A DNA stretch of 64,000 nucleotides from CAYPEL01 sp036479985 (GCA_965224815.1 CBDDAF010000003.1:2480001-2544000), one strand, 5' to 3'. Positions 17,571 through 27,560 are shown, counted from the stretch's first letter. Made by a program: numbers and translations. The notes: generated from the letters alone by a model not told the origin.

Positions 17571-18101
17571 TTAGTCGAAATGACCCAGATGTGCAGTTTG
17601 CACAGGTAACATGGTTTCTATGAGTGTCTGTATTTTTTGCATATTCAGTACGCCAGTTTTCTGATGCGCGATCTGACCATCGGGTGCGATTAAAAAAGAG
17701 GTCGGTGTGAGGCGCACATTACCAAAAGCTTGACTGACTTTACCGTCTATATCCAGTGCAATGGGGTAGGGAATTTGTTTTGCCTCAGTCATCGCAATAA
17801 CGTGATCCGGACGATCCTGAGGTGTAGTGATGCCGATGATTTCCAGTCCATTGGGAGATAGTTTTTTATAGAGCTGTATTAGATGTGGCATTTCTTTGAG
17901 ACATCCCGGGCAGTAAGTGGCCCAGAATGTGACCAGCACGGGTTTGCCCTGCAATCCGGCAAGGTCGATGGTTTCGCCTTGCAGAGTTTTGAGAGAAATG
18001 TCCGGTGCGTGTGAAATGCCGCGAGGTGTTATCCAGACGTAAGCTATTGCACTGACCAACAGCGCGCTAAACAGACCCAGCAGGATAGTCTTGGTTTTCA
18101 T
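17571..18101 (-). CDS. TlpA/ResA-like thioredoxin-family protein
   Basis: 176 residues, anchored by an N-terminal helix (ILLGLFSALLVSAIAYVW), with a periplasmic thioredoxin fold. The redox motif is CPGC (Cys64, Cys67) after FWATY; the cis-Pro region is RLTPTSFLI. Proteins of this group reduce disulfides in the periplasm, often of apocytochromes or copper sites. The gene follows clcA by 17 nt and precedes hemJ by 3 nt, which fits a role near heme or respiratory maturation, though that is inference. Confidence 0.85.
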   Translation of the reverse strand: MKTKTILLGLFSALLVSAIAYVWITPRGISHAPDISLKTLQGETIDLAGLQGKPVLVTFWATYCPGCLKEMPHLIQLYKKLSPNGLEIIGITTPQDRPDHVIAMTEAKQIPYPIALDIDGKVSQAFGNVRLTPTSFLIAPDGQIAHQKTGVLNMQKIQTLIETMLPVQTAHLGHFD

Positions 18102-18118
18102 GACTGAAATACTAGCGG

Positions 18119-19486
18119 TTATGGTTTCGGTTCGGTAGCGTTTTTCTTACTACCCGTGTTTTCTTCGGGGTTTTCATCGGATTCTTTTTCAGCCGGTTTT
18201 TCTACAGGTAATGGCAAAAATTGTCTTGAGAGTTCGCGGTATATCGGTGATGGGCAAACCAGGCGCGATGTCGCAAAGGCGATCAAGGCAGTGGCCATTA
18301 AGGGTAAGAGTAAATCGTGGTTGTCGGTCATTTCCATCACAATCACAAACGCAGTAATCGGGGTTTGAACAACGCCGGTAAAATATCCCACCATGCCGAG
18401 GATAATAACTACGGCGACCGGAACACCCGGTAGTAAGTCTGCGAATGCGGCCCCAAAGCCTGCGCCGGTGGCCAGGGAGGGTGCAAAGATACCCCCAGGT
18501 ATACCACTCAGATATGAGAACAAGGTGCTGGCCATTTTGGTAAGCGGGTAAGTGTCCGGCAGTGCGCCGGTATGGGTCAGGATGATTTTCGCTTCATCGT
18601 AACCGGTGCCATAGGCTGTGCTGCCGGAGATAAATCCTGAACAGGCAATGCCCAGACCACACAGGGCGGCAACCCGGTAGGGGAATCTGCGTGCAATGGG
18701 AATAACGCGGCGGGAACTTTGAATCAACGCGGTACTGAACAGACCGCCGAGCAGGCCGCCACCGATGCCGCATACCAGCACAGGTAGCATAAGATTGGAT
18801 AAATCATGTCCGGCGGAAGTCGAGCCAAAATAAGTATAATTACCCTGGATAGCGACGGCCGTGATGCCGGCGATAAACACGGCGGTGAGTAACACCCCGG
18901 ATGTGCGTTCTTCAAATGAGCGGCCCATTTCTTCAATGGCAAAAATTATCCCGGCCAGCGGTGTGTTGAAAGCAGCTGCGATACCTGCCGCACCGCCCGC
19001 CAGTATCAAGCCACGATCCATATAATGGTGGGGAAATTTTGCAAATCGGCCCAGTGCGAACATTAATGAAGCGCCAATGTGGACTGAAGGTCCTTCGCGT
19101 CCTATCGATGCACCACTCAACAACCCCAGCAGGGTAAGGAATACTTTGCCGACGGCGATACGAAATGAGATTAGTTTGGAGCGAGCCGCGTGTTCACTCA
19201 TTTGCAAAGCTGCGATGGATTGCGGGATGCCACTGCCTTGTGAGCCAGGGAAAAACTTGCGCGTTAGCCAGGCGACGATGATCAGGCCGACAGGTGTCAC
19301 TATAAAAGGGGCGTATTCCGAGAATTCCAATACACGCCGGAACAGGTCTTCAGCGTGCTCGGTTGCAATGGCAAATCCAGATGCTACCAGTCCAACCAGG
19401 ACTGCACCGATCCACAAAACCAGACGGATTTTCCAGGCGTCGGGTGAAAGTAGTGCGTGTCCGGATTTTAGAAAGTGGCGAAACAT
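18119..19486 (-). CDS. clcA: ClC-family H+/Cl- exchanger
   Basis: 455 residues with about ten to twelve hydrophobic helices. All three ClC selectivity motifs are present: GSGIPQ, GREGPSVHIG (gating Glu) and GGIFAPSLATGAG. The inner proton glutamate is also there (IIFAIEEMGRSF), which marks an exchanger rather than a channel. The last 30 residues are a charged Glu/Lys-rich cytosolic tail. ClcA-type proteins help acid resistance and charge balance. It leads the operon with the tlpA-like and hemJ genes. Confidence 0.9.
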   Translation of the reverse strand: MFRHFLKSGHALLSPDAWKIRLVLWIGAVLVGLVASGFAIATEHAEDLFRRVLEFSEYAPFIVTPVGLIIVAWLTRKFFPGSQGSGIPQSIAALQMSEHAARSKLISFRIAVGKVFLTLLGLLSGASIGREGPSVHIGASLMFALGRFAKFPHHYMDRGLILAGGAAGIAAAFNTPLAGIIFAIEEMGRSFEERTSGVLLTAVFIAGITAVAIQGNYTYFGSTSAGHDLSNLMLPVLVCGIGGGLLGGLFSTALIQSSRRVIPIARRFPYRVAALCGLGIACSGFISGSTAYGTGYDEAKIILTHTGALPDTYPLTKMASTLFSYLSGIPGGIFAPSLATGAGFGAAFADLLPGVPVAVVIILGMVGYFTGVVQTPITAFVIVMEMTDNHDLLLPLMATALIAFATSRLVCPSPIYRELSRQFLPLPVEKPAEKESDENPEENTGSKKNATEPKP

Positions 19487-19667
19487 CGATTATATAAATG
19501 TGCATTTAATACGTTACAGTACACTATATGCTTGCCATGCAAATGAAAAGACGCCAAGAAAGAATTTTAGTATGCTCTTGAGAACAATTACTTATCAGTT
19601 TGGATCTTGGCGAGCGTCATTGTTTCTGAATAGAAGCAAATTTAGTTCGCAGAGATAAGGGAATAGC

Positions 19668-20699
19668 ATGATCAAAGTCGGCGTCGTGGGTGGAACGGGT
19701 TATACAGGCGTGGAAATGTTGCGTTTACTAGCAATGCATCCTGACGTTAAAGTTCAGTGCATCACCTCGCGCTCAGAGGCAGGCAAGCCTGTTTCTGAAC
19801 TATTTCCGAATTTACGCGGCCATCTGGATTTGCAGTTTGTCGAACCTGATCCGGAATTGCTCAGCGCATGCGAGCTGGTGTTTTTCGCCACGCCTAACGG
19901 TATCGCCATGACCCTGGCAAAGCAGTTGCTTGAAGCCGGTGTGCGTCTGATCGATCTGGCGGCCGATTTTCGCTTGCGTGATGCGCAGTTGTGGCAAACC
20001 TGGTACGGCATGGAACACGCTTGCCCGGAATTGCTGGATGAAGCGGTTTATGGGTTGCCAGAAGTCAATCGTGCAGCCATTGCAGATGCCCGGCTGATTG
20101 CCAACCCAGGCTGTTATCCGACCGCAGTGCAACTTGGTTTCTTGCCGTTGCTGCGAGCAGGTGTTGTAGACGCGAATACGCTGATAGCCGATTGCAAGTC
20201 TGGTGTCAGCGGAGCAGGACGTAAGGCCAATGTGGGCGCTTTATACAGCGAGGCCAGCGAAAATTTCAAGGCTTATGCAGTCCCGGGCCATCGCCACTTA
20301 CCGGAAATCCGTCAGGGGTTAGCAGCTATCACGGGACAATTACCGGGCTTAACCTTTGTTCCTCATCTGACGCCGATGGTACGGGGCATTCATGCCACGC
20401 TGTATGCCAGGTTGAACACAGACGATACTGATTTACAGGCATTGTTCGAGTCAACTTACCCGAAAGAGCCCTTTGTCGATGTGTTACCGGCGAATTCTCA
20501 CCCGGAAACGCGTAGTGTAAGAGGTGCAAATTACTGCCGTATTGCCGTTCACCGTCCTAAGGGTGGTAATACCGTCGTTGTGCTTTCTGTGATTGATAAT
20601 CTGGTAAAGGGTGCAGCCGGTCAGGCGATACAGAATATGAATATTATGTTTGGTTTGCAGGAAGCCGCCGGTCTGGAAGGTGTTGCCCTGTTACCTTGA
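19668..20699 (+). CDS. argC: N-acetyl-gamma-glutamyl-phosphate reductase
   Basis: 343 residues, full length. The N-terminus VGVVGGTGYTGVEMLRLL binds NADP, and NPGCYPTA contains catalytic Cys149. A conserved HRHLPEI and RGIHATLY follow. ArgC catalyses the third step of arginine synthesis, reducing N-acetylglutamyl phosphate to the semialdehyde. The gene starts the rightward argC–DUF6776–erpA series and has an AAGGGA ribosome site. Confidence 0.95.
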   Translation: MIKVGVVGGTGYTGVEMLRLLAMHPDVKVQCITSRSEAGKPVSELFPNLRGHLDLQFVEPDPELLSACELVFFATPNGIAMTLAKQLLEAGVRLIDLAADFRLRDAQLWQTWYGMEHACPELLDEAVYGLPEVNRAAIADARLIANPGCYPTAVQLGFLPLLRAGVVDANTLIADCKSGVSGAGRKANVGALYSEASENFKAYAVPGHRHLPEIRQGLAAITGQLPGLTFVPHLTPMVRGIHATLYARLNTDDTDLQALFESTYPKEPFVDVLPANSHPETRSVRGANYCRIAVHRPKGGNTVVVLSVIDNLVKGAAGQAIQNMNIMFGLQEAAGLEGVALLP

Positions 20700-20743
20700 A
20701 GACCATTATTTACGGACAGATATAAAGAAGTAGAAATCAGCGA

Positions 20744-21469
20744 GTGTCTAACAAACTTAAATTTTCACAACTCGGCCGTAGCGGTTGGCTCATACTAATA
20801 CCTATAACGATATTGGGTGCTTATAGTGCCTGGTTGTATGACTATGGTAAGCGCAATGCTTCCGGTGAACTGGTTAAACTACGGCAAACCCATAAAACAC
20901 TAGACGATAAGTTCAGTGAGCTGAAGAAGGAAAAAAAGAGCTTCGTAGAACAGACTGCTATCCTGGAACGTTCGAGCCAAATCGATCGGCAGGCAAATCT
21001 GGGCGTGCGTGAAGAAGTGGTGGCATTACAAGATGAATTGCACGATGTCCGCAAGGAGCTTGAGTTATATAGAGGCATTATTTCTCCGGGAGATGTTAAG
21101 CCGGGTCTGCGGGTTCAACGCCTGGATATAGAAGCTGCAGAAAAGGAAGGCCTGTTTTTGTTCGACCTAACCTTGACCCAGGTGAAACGCCGGGGCCGTT
21201 CCGCGCGGGGTGTTGTCGGCCTGGAGGTGCTGGGTGAGGATAACGGTAATAAAGCTGTTCTGGTGTTCAACACGCTAGGGGATGATGGTAAAAACCCCCT
21301 GAAATTTAAATTTCGTTATTTCCAGCATTTCCAGGGGGAAATACGCTTGCCCAAGGAATTCAAACCACGCCGAATTAGCGTCAAACTCACGCCACAAGGT
21401 AAAAAACGCCCCCCTGCTATCGAAAAAGAATTTGCCTGGCCGTTCCGCAAGGGCGCTCATAATACTTGA
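20744..21469 (+). CDS. DUF6776 family membrane-anchored coiled-coil protein
   Basis: 241 residues from a GTG start. One helix at about 14-31 (WLILIPITILGAYSAWLYDYG), then a coiled coil to about residue 110 (rich in KLRQTHKTLDDKFSELKKEKK-type heptads), then a C-terminal beta domain. It fits the DUF6776 proteins found between argC and erpA in many gammaproteobacteria. The function is unknown; where I know the locus, a bactofilin gene often follows, but here none does. Confidence 0.75.
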   Translation: MSNKLKFSQLGRSGWLILIPITILGAYSAWLYDYGKRNASGELVKLRQTHKTLDDKFSELKKEKKSFVEQTAILERSSQIDRQANLGVREEVVALQDELHDVRKELELYRGIISPGDVKPGLRVQRLDIEAAEKEGLFLFDLTLTQVKRRGRSARGVVGLEVLGEDNGNKAVLVFNTLGDDGKNPLKFKFRYFQHFQGEIRLPKEFKPRRISVKLTPQGKKRPPAIEKEFAWPFRKGAHNT

Positions 21470-21528
21470 CTAGAATAGTAGGAAAATAGATAATTTAAGG
21501 TATTGAAGTACGACTGGAGATGACAGGT

Positions 21529-21894
21529 ATGACTGAAGGTGTTGCACAAGATATAGATCAGGCAGAAAGTCCGTTGGACTTTTCCGATGCAGCCGCAGCA
21601 AAGGTTAAGAGCCTGATTGCCGAAGAAAAAAACCCAGATCTCAAACTGCGGGTGTTTATTTCCGGTGGTGGCTGTTCAGGATTTCAATACGGGTTTACCT
21701 TTGATGAAGCCGTTAATGACGGTGACACAGAAGTTGAAAACAGCGGCGTTACATTGCTGGTTGATCCTATGAGTTACCAGTACCTTGTGGGTGCCACGAT
21801 CGATTATAAAGACGATCTTGAGGGTGCGCGTTTTGTGATAGAAAACCCAAATGCCACGACAACCTGTGGTTGCGGTTCTTCATTTTCAGTATAA
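21529..21894 (+). CDS. erpA: Iron-sulfur cluster insertion protein ErpA
   Basis: 121 residues from ATG 21529; the upstream ATG at 21520 overlaps the GGAG ribosome site and is less likely. The three cluster ligands are Cys49 (SGGGCSGFQYG) and Cys113/Cys115 (TTCGCGSSF), the full A-type set. ErpA delivers Fe-S clusters to proteins such as the isoprenoid enzymes IspG/IspH. It closes the argC–DUF6776–erpA series and is followed by a terminator. Confidence 0.93.
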   Translation: MTEGVAQDIDQAESPLDFSDAAAAKVKSLIAEEKNPDLKLRVFISGGGCSGFQYGFTFDEAVNDGDTEVENSGVTLLVDPMSYQYLVGATIDYKDDLEGARFVIENPNATTTCGCGSSFSV

Positions 21895-21929
21895 AATCCT
21901 CTGCCTGAGACAGCGGCATGTAAATTATT

Positions 21930-21953
21930 AAAGGGGCGTTTTAACGCCCCTTT
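21930..21953 (+). terminator. Terminator after erpA
   Basis: AAAGGGGCGTT pairs with AACGCCCCTTT, with T residues after it. Confidence 0.8.
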
Positions 21954-22001
21954 GTTATTATCTGTTCGATACGCTTTAACACTGACCTGCGAAGACAATC
22001 T

Positions 22002-23159
22002 ATGAGTGAATACTTACCCGGCCTCGAAGGTGTTCCGGCCACCCAATCCAATATCTCTGATCTGGATGGCAGTCGTGGGTTACTGACTTATCGTGGTTAC
22101 CGGATTGTTGATCTGGCTCGGCACAGTACGTTTGAAGAAACTACCTTATTGTTGTTGGATGGCCGTCTGCCAACTCACGCGGAGCTGGCAGAATTTGACG
22201 ATGATTTGCGCCGTAATCGTGTTGTGAAATACAACGTGCGTGAAATCATGAAATATCTTCCGGCGACCGGACATCCTATGGAAATGTTGCAAACTGCTGT
22301 TGCAAGTTTGGGCATGTTTTATGCGGGTGACGAATGCCTGACCGGTTCGGACGTTTGTGAAGATCTGAATTACGTGCATAACATGTCGGTCAAGATAATT
22401 GCGCGCATGGCAACACTGGTGACCATGTGGGAGCACGTACGCAACGGCTATGACCCGATCCCGCCACGCAAAGACTTGGGTTATGCGGAAAATTTGTTGT
22501 ACATGTTCAACGGTGAAGACCCTGATCCTATGCTGGCTAAAATAATGGATGCTTGCCTCATCCTGCACGCTGAGCACACCATCAACGCCTCCACTTTTGC
22601 GGCGTTGGTAGCCGGTTCTACGCTTGCCAGCCCTTATTTGGTGATGGCTGCTGCGATCGGCACCCTGGCCGGTCCTCTGCACGGTGGAGCTAACCAGCGG
22701 GTAGTAGAAATGCTCGAGGAAATCGGCCGGCCTGAAAATGCGAAAGCCTGGTTGGATAAAAAACTCAAACAGAAGACCAAGATCTGGGGTATGGGTCACC
22801 GTGAATACAAGGTAAAAGACCCGCGTGCCACGATTTTACAATCAATGATGCACGAGCTAATGGAAAAACGCAGTGGCAATATGGGGTCGTTGTTTGAAAC
22901 GGCATTGGCATTGGAAGAAGCCTGCGAAGAAAAGCTGTCACCAAAAGGTGTGTTTCCAAACGTGGATTACTATTCAGGGATTCTTTACAAAGAAATGGGT
23001 ATACCGCCCGATCAGTTTACCTCTATTTTTGCAGTCGCCCGTTCCGCAGGCTGGCTCGCTCACTGGCGCGAACAACTCGGTGATAACCGTATATTCAGAC
23101 CCACCCAGATGTATGCCGGTCACTCTGAACGTGATTACGTGGCAATCGATAAGCGTTAA
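22002..23159 (+). CDS. gltA: Citrate synthase
   Basis: 385 residues. The catalytic set is visible: His227 (GPLHGGANQ), His266 (GMGHREYK) and Asp322 (FPNVDYYSG). It is the shorter type without the N-terminal zinc-like domain of E. coli GltA. It condenses oxaloacetate and acetyl-CoA; a methylcitrate synthase is possible because the families are similar, but no prp genes are near. It stands alone between erpA and the convergent anmK. Confidence 0.87.
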   Translation: MSEYLPGLEGVPATQSNISDLDGSRGLLTYRGYRIVDLARHSTFEETTLLLLDGRLPTHAELAEFDDDLRRNRVVKYNVREIMKYLPATGHPMEMLQTAVASLGMFYAGDECLTGSDVCEDLNYVHNMSVKIIARMATLVTMWEHVRNGYDPIPPRKDLGYAENLLYMFNGEDPDPMLAKIMDACLILHAEHTINASTFAALVAGSTLASPYLVMAAAIGTLAGPLHGGANQRVVEMLEEIGRPENAKAWLDKKLKQKTKIWGMGHREYKVKDPRATILQSMMHELMEKRSGNMGSLFETALALEEACEEKLSPKGVFPNVDYYSGILYKEMGIPPDQFTSIFAVARSAGWLAHWREQLGDNRIFRPTQMYAGHSERDYVAIDKR

Positions 23160-23222
23160 ATGCAAATACCAGGGAACCTCTGAATAATTCATTCATTTTG
23201 TCATTTTGAAAAACACAGGATC

Positions 23223-23287
23223 TGTAGGAGCGGCTTCAGCCACGATGGGGCGGCGCAGCGTTCATCGCGGCTGAAGCCGCTCCTACA
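23223..23287. repeat. Dispersed palindromic repeat, copy 3
   Basis: Same arms as copy 2 with one mismatch (CACGATGGGG on the left). It sits between the convergent citrate synthase and anmK genes. Confidence 0.85.
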
Positions 23288-23320
23288 GACTCTCGCTCAT
23301 TAATCAGAGGTTCTCTGGAA

Positions 23321-24427
23321 TCAAGCCTGGTAAATGCCGCCAAGAATAACAAGTTGTTTTGCCCCGGTAACCGACGGCAGGTTAGCTGGTTTCTTTTCCA
23401 GCGTTTGTTTTGCGAACCAGGCAAATGCAATTGCTTCTACCCAGTCAGGGTGTACGCCATATTTTTCTGTACTTTCTATGGTTAAGTCCGGTAGTAACTT
23501 CTGAAGTTGTTCCAGCAGATAAGTGTTATGCACGCCTCCACCGCAGACCAGTAGCCGTTGTGTATTGCTGGCATAGGCTTGTATTGCCTCTGCAATGGTT
23601 ATGGTTGTCAGTGCTACCAGCGTGGCCTGTATATCGGCTGCGGGAATACTGTCGAATGATTGCAGTGAGTTTTGTAGCCAGTCCAGATTAAACGTTTCCC
23701 GTCCCGTGCTCTTGGGTGGTTTGAGATTAAAAAAATCATGTTCCCGTAAGCGTTGTAATAACGCTGAATGAACAGTTCCACTGCGTGCCCATTCACCTTG
23801 ATTGTCAAAAGTGATGTCAGAGTGTTGGCTGATCCATGCATCGAGTAACACATTACCAGGGCCGGTATCGAAGCCAGTGACGGTACTATCAACAGCCGGT
23901 AATACGGTAATGTTCGACATGCCGCCGATATTTAACACAACCCGGTTTTCATCAGGACTACAGAAAACTTGCCGGTGAAAAGCCGGTGCAAGCGGGGCGC
24001 CTTGTCCGCCCGCTGCAATATCGCGGCGCCGGAAATCAGCCACGGTTGTTATTCCAGTTTGCTCAGTGATTGTGTTCGGATCTCCGATTTGCTGACTGAA
24101 TGCAACCGCAGAATCAGGTTGGTGCAAGACGGTTTGTCCGTGGCTACCGATGGCTTTGATGGTGTTCGTTGCCAGTCCGGATTTTTCAATCAATGCGGTA
24201 ACCGCCGATGCAAACCAGCGGCCAGTTTCGATATCGAGGGTTGCAAACTCGGTGATAGAGCTGTGCGGATTTTCGGCAAGTGTCTGCAGGCGGGTTTTAA
24301 GATCTTCTGGCCATGCATAGCTTAGTTGTTCGATCAACCGGGGCGTTGGCGATGAGAAGTCGACCAGCACAGCATCGATACTGTCCATACTGGTGCCGGA
24401 CATCAGGCCTATATAGTTGTCAGCCAT
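23321..24427 (-). CDS. anmK: Anhydro-N-acetylmuramic acid kinase
   Basis: 368 residues with the AnmK opening YIGLMSGTSMDSIDAVLVDF, the sugar-binding SHGQTVLHQP, GDPNTITEQTGITTVADFR and the ATPase motifs NIGGMSNITVLP and GFDTGPGN. AnmK hydrolyses and phosphorylates anhMurNAc during cell-wall recycling. It follows the M23 peptidase gene by 30 nt, giving a wall-turnover operon, an arrangement often seen next to tyrS and erpA in gammaproteobacteria. Confidence 0.94.
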   Translation of the reverse strand: MADNYIGLMSGTSMDSIDAVLVDFSSPTPRLIEQLSYAWPEDLKTRLQTLAENPHSSITEFATLDIETGRWFASAVTALIEKSGLATNTIKAIGSHGQTVLHQPDSAVAFSQQIGDPNTITEQTGITTVADFRRRDIAAGGQGAPLAPAFHRQVFCSPDENRVVLNIGGMSNITVLPAVDSTVTGFDTGPGNVLLDAWISQHSDITFDNQGEWARSGTVHSALLQRLREHDFFNLKPPKSTGRETFNLDWLQNSLQSFDSIPAADIQATLVALTTITIAEAIQAYASNTQRLLVCGGGVHNTYLLEQLQKLLPDLTIESTEKYGVHPDWVEAIAFAWFAKQTLEKKPANLPSVTGAKQLVILGGIYQA

Positions 24428-24457
24428 GTGCGGGTCGCAGAGTGCGTAACAATAGAG

Positions 24458-25897
24458 CTATTCTTTGAGTGCGACTGACTCGTGTTTGGCGAGTTGCAGT
24501 AATGCCAACGATGATTCTGTGACTTGCTTAAAATCATCACGGTATTTTTTAGGTAATGGTGATGCACTGGGCAGTTTAACCGTCAGTGGATTGCGATGTT
24601 TGCCGTTAAGCCGGAATTCGTAATGCAGGTGCGGGCCAGTTGCCAGGCCAGTACTGCCGACATAACCAATGATCTGTCCTTGTCGTACCCGGCTGCCCTG
24701 TTTCAGGCCGCGCTGGTATCGGGACAGGTGTGCATAGAGCGTGCTGTATTTTGTGCCGTGTTTAATGACGACAGTTTTACCATAACCGCCTTTTCTGGCG
24801 CGGTGGACAATTTTACCGTTACCGGCTGATTTAACTGGCGTACCTCTGGGAGCAGCGTAGTCGACACCCTTGTGGGCACGAATTCGATTCAGGATAGGGT
24901 GTTTACGCCCCATATTGAATTTAGAGCTAATGCGCGAAAAGGATACCGGTGTGCGGATAAATGCTTTGCGCATACTGCGGCCATTGGGTGCGTAGTAATC
25001 AACGTCACCTTTGGCATCAGCAAAGCGTAAAGCCTGGTGTGTTTTACCGCGATTGGTGAACTCGGCGGCAATGATGTTTCCAGGGCCAATCATTTCGCCG
25101 TTAAGAAAGAGTTCTTCGTAAACCACGGCGAATGTATCGCCCGACCGTATATCAAGTGCAAAATCGATGTCCCAGCCAAAGATGTTGGCGAGTTCCATAG
25201 TAACTTTCTCAGGAAGATCGGCTTGTTGTGCTGCCAGGAACAGGGAATTTTCAATCGTGCCTGCAGTGCTGGTTGTCCGTCTTTCCGGAACCTGAACAAT
25301 TAATTGTGTTTCAAACTTTTCATCCACGCGTTTAACCTGGATGGCGTTTAGTGCATTCAGGTCGTATTTTAGTTCGACCAGACCAGTTTCTGGTGTGGTT
25401 AGAAAGTTGAGAATCTGTCCAGGATGAATGCGGGTCAGTTGTTTGGCTGCAGGCCCGCTTTTGAGTACTGCCTGTAACTGACGTGGATCCAGTTTTTCTG
25501 CGGCAAAGATTTTTGCCAGGCTATCGCCAATTTTGACGGTGACGGATTTCCAGTTTTGAGGTGCAGGTGTCTGTTCAGTGACTTCGGGGGAAGTGACCGC
25601 CGTATCGTTGACGGGTTCCAGTGGCTGAGCCAGGGTTTGGATGGGGCTAGCGGTTTTGTCAGCCTCAGTTGTTTTTGCTATTGCTTCTTTAGTCGGTGCG
25701 CTTATGCCGGGTAATTCCAGGGCAGTTTCTTTAATACGTAACGCTTTGGCATCGTTGGACGGAAGCGCCAACAAAAGAACGCCTAATAAGGGGAGTAACA
25801 GTGCAATCCAGTGAAACGGTGACAGGGATCTGGTTCGTGCCGGAGGGGTAGTCCAGGTTGATTGGTGGTCGCGTTGAGAATCTGGACGGTATTTCAC
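24458..25897 (-). CDS. M23-family peptidoglycan metalloendopeptidase
   Basis: 479 residues, anchored by a helix at about 28-47. A Pro/Thr-rich linker is followed by an OapA/LysM-like domain (VTVKIGDSLAKIFAAEKL, about 118-170) and a C-terminal M23 domain with zinc ligands in HKGVDYAAPRGTPV and GPHLHYEF. Similar to MepM/YebA-like enzymes that cut peptide cross-links for wall growth. Lead gene of the anmK operon, and divergent from tyrS. Confidence 0.88.
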   Translation of the reverse strand: MKYRPDSQRDHQSTWTTPPARTRSLSPFHWIALLLPLLGVLLLALPSNDAKALRIKETALELPGISAPTKEAIAKTTEADKTASPIQTLAQPLEPVNDTAVTSPEVTEQTPAPQNWKSVTVKIGDSLAKIFAAEKLDPRQLQAVLKSGPAAKQLTRIHPGQILNFLTTPETGLVELKYDLNALNAIQVKRVDEKFETQLIVQVPERRTTSTAGTIENSLFLAAQQADLPEKVTMELANIFGWDIDFALDIRSGDTFAVVYEELFLNGEMIGPGNIIAAEFTNRGKTHQALRFADAKGDVDYYAPNGRSMRKAFIRTPVSFSRISSKFNMGRKHPILNRIRAHKGVDYAAPRGTPVKSAGNGKIVHRARKGGYGKTVVIKHGTKYSTLYAHLSRYQRGLKQGSRVRQGQIIGYVGSTGLATGPHLHYEFRLNGKHRNPLTVKLPSASPLPKKYRDDFKQVTESSLALLQLAKHESVALKE

Positions 25898-26042
25898 GGA
25901 AAATCCTTAAATATAATAATAGAAACTTACTAATCTATTCAGCTCAGGTCAATAACCATTTCTAAATATATGGGGCATAAAGTTGAATTTTTACCTCGAT
26001 TAAGTGTTTTATCGGCTTTTATAGGAAAATCTGATCATAAAT

Positions 26043-26106
26043 AGACGCCTGCGAGGCAAGTCTGCACAGCTGGATGCGCAGGGCTGTGATAACCTTGCGC
26101 GTCTTT
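26043..26106 (+). promoter_or_regulatory. Structured leader before tyrS
   Basis: AGACGC (26043) can pair with GCGTCT (26099) followed by TTTT, and CACAGC (26065) with GCTGTG (26083) inside it. The arrangement could be a terminator-like element between the divergent genes; no known attenuator fits. Confidence 0.3.
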
Positions 26107-26135
26107 TAAAACCAAAATCACAGAGAGAGTATCCA

Positions 26136-27332
26136 ATGGCGCATTCAGCGGCACTGGCACAAATCAAACGCGGCGCGGATGAAATTCTGGTCGAATCGGA
26201 GTTGGTTAAGCGGCTTGAAGAGGGTCGAACCCTGCGTGTTAAGGCTGGTTTCGATCCGACTGCTCCCGATTTACACCTCGGTCATACTGTCTTGCTTAAT
26301 AAGCTGAAACAGTTCCAGGAGTTAGGGCATGAGGCGATTTTCCTGATTGGAGATTTCACCGGCATGATCGGTGACCCAACCGGAAAGAATGTCACCCGCA
26401 AACCGCTGACGCGAGATGAGGTGATCGAGAACGCCAAGTCCTACGAGCAACAAATATTCAAAATTCTGGATCCAGATAAAACCCAGGTAGTGTTCAATTC
26501 CAGTTGGATGAATGAGATGGGCGCGGCTGACTTAATTCAGTTGGCGGCAAAACACACGGTTGCACGTATGCTGGAACGGGATGATTTCAGCAAGCGCTAT
26601 GGTTCCGGTCAGCCGATTGCGATTCACGAATTTTTATACCCGCTGGTTCAGGGCTATGACTCAGTAGCTTTAAAAGCTGATGTCGAACTGGGCGGTACGG
26701 ATCAGAAATTTAACCTGCTGGTCGGGCGCCAGCTCCAGGAAACCTATGGCCAGAAACCACAAGTCGTTTTGACCATGCCGATTCTGGAAGGGCTGGACGG
26801 CGTGCAGAAGATGTCCAAGTCGCTGGGCAATTACATAGGCATTGCCGAGGCGCCCAATGAGATGTTTGGCAAGCTGATGTCTATTTCTGACGAATTAATG
26901 TGGCGTTATTTCGAATTGTTAAGTTTTCGGCCGCTGGACGACATTGCCGGGCTGAAAACGGCGATCGAAGCCGGCCGCAATCCGCGCGATGTGAAGTTCG
27001 AGCTGGGCCAGGAGATTGTGGGGCGTTTCCATTCCCGGCAAGCAGCGGAAGCCGCGCAACAGGCGTTTATTGAGCGTTTCCAGAAAGGTGCCCTACCGGA
27101 TGATATGCCCGAGGTTCAATTAACAGCAGGTGCTGACGGCCTGCCGATCGCCAACCTGCTTAAAGAGGCTGGGCTGACAGCTACGACCTCGGAATCCATG
27201 CGTATGCTTAAACAAAGGGCGGTGCGAGTCGATGGTGAGCGGGTTGAAGACAAAGGGATTCGCTTTGCGGTGGGCGTAAGCCATGTTTTTCAGGTAGGTA
27301 AACGCCGTTTTGCCCGGGTTACGCTGGCCTGA
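26136..27332 (+). CDS. tyrS: Tyrosyl-tRNA synthetase
   Basis: 398 residues, class I synthetase. HLGH at 47-50 is the HIGH motif and KMSKS is intact at 225-229. An S4-like RNA-binding domain occupies about 335-395. It charges tRNA-Tyr. The tyrS–rRNA operon order agrees with Pseudomonas-type genomes. Confidence 0.96.
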   Translation: MAHSAALAQIKRGADEILVESELVKRLEEGRTLRVKAGFDPTAPDLHLGHTVLLNKLKQFQELGHEAIFLIGDFTGMIGDPTGKNVTRKPLTRDEVIENAKSYEQQIFKILDPDKTQVVFNSSWMNEMGAADLIQLAAKHTVARMLERDDFSKRYGSGQPIAIHEFLYPLVQGYDSVALKADVELGGTDQKFNLLVGRQLQETYGQKPQVVLTMPILEGLDGVQKMSKSLGNYIGIAEAPNEMFGKLMSISDELMWRYFELLSFRPLDDIAGLKTAIEAGRNPRDVKFELGQEIVGRFHSRQAAEAAQQAFIERFQKGALPDDMPEVQLTAGADGLPIANLLKEAGLTATTSESMRMLKQRAVRVDGERVEDKGIRFAVGVSHVFQVGKRRFARVTLA

Positions 27333-27400
27333 AAAAAGCGCAGTTTATTATGGCCTGGCCCTCCCTTGAAGACTGTAAACTGCAGTCTATACTTAAACTG

Positions 27401-27428
27401 TTGACGGGCTTTTAGCGGGCTGTATAAT
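27401..27428 (+). promoter_or_regulatory. rRNA operon sigma-70 promoter
   Basis: TTGACG (27401-27406), 16-nt spacer, TATAAT (27423-27428), then a GC-rich discriminator GCGCGCC as in stringently controlled rRNA promoters. It lies about 275 bp before 16S. Confidence 0.85.
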
Positions 27429-27547
27429 GCGCGCCTTTCCCGGTCGTTGTCATGGCCTGGGATCTAAAAATTAGTCAACACAAGCGGTTGACGCTCAAAG
27501 CCGACTCGTTCATACTTGTCGGACTACGCTGCCCAAAAGCGACAGCG

Positions 27548-27560
27548 CATTCTTTAAAAA
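27548..27560 (+). promoter_or_regulatory. boxA-like antitermination site in rRNA leader
   Basis: CATTCTTTAAAAA followed by AATTGATCAG and TTTGTGTGGG resembles the E. coli rrn leader around boxA. The rest of 27333-27702 is leader with no gene. Confidence 0.55.
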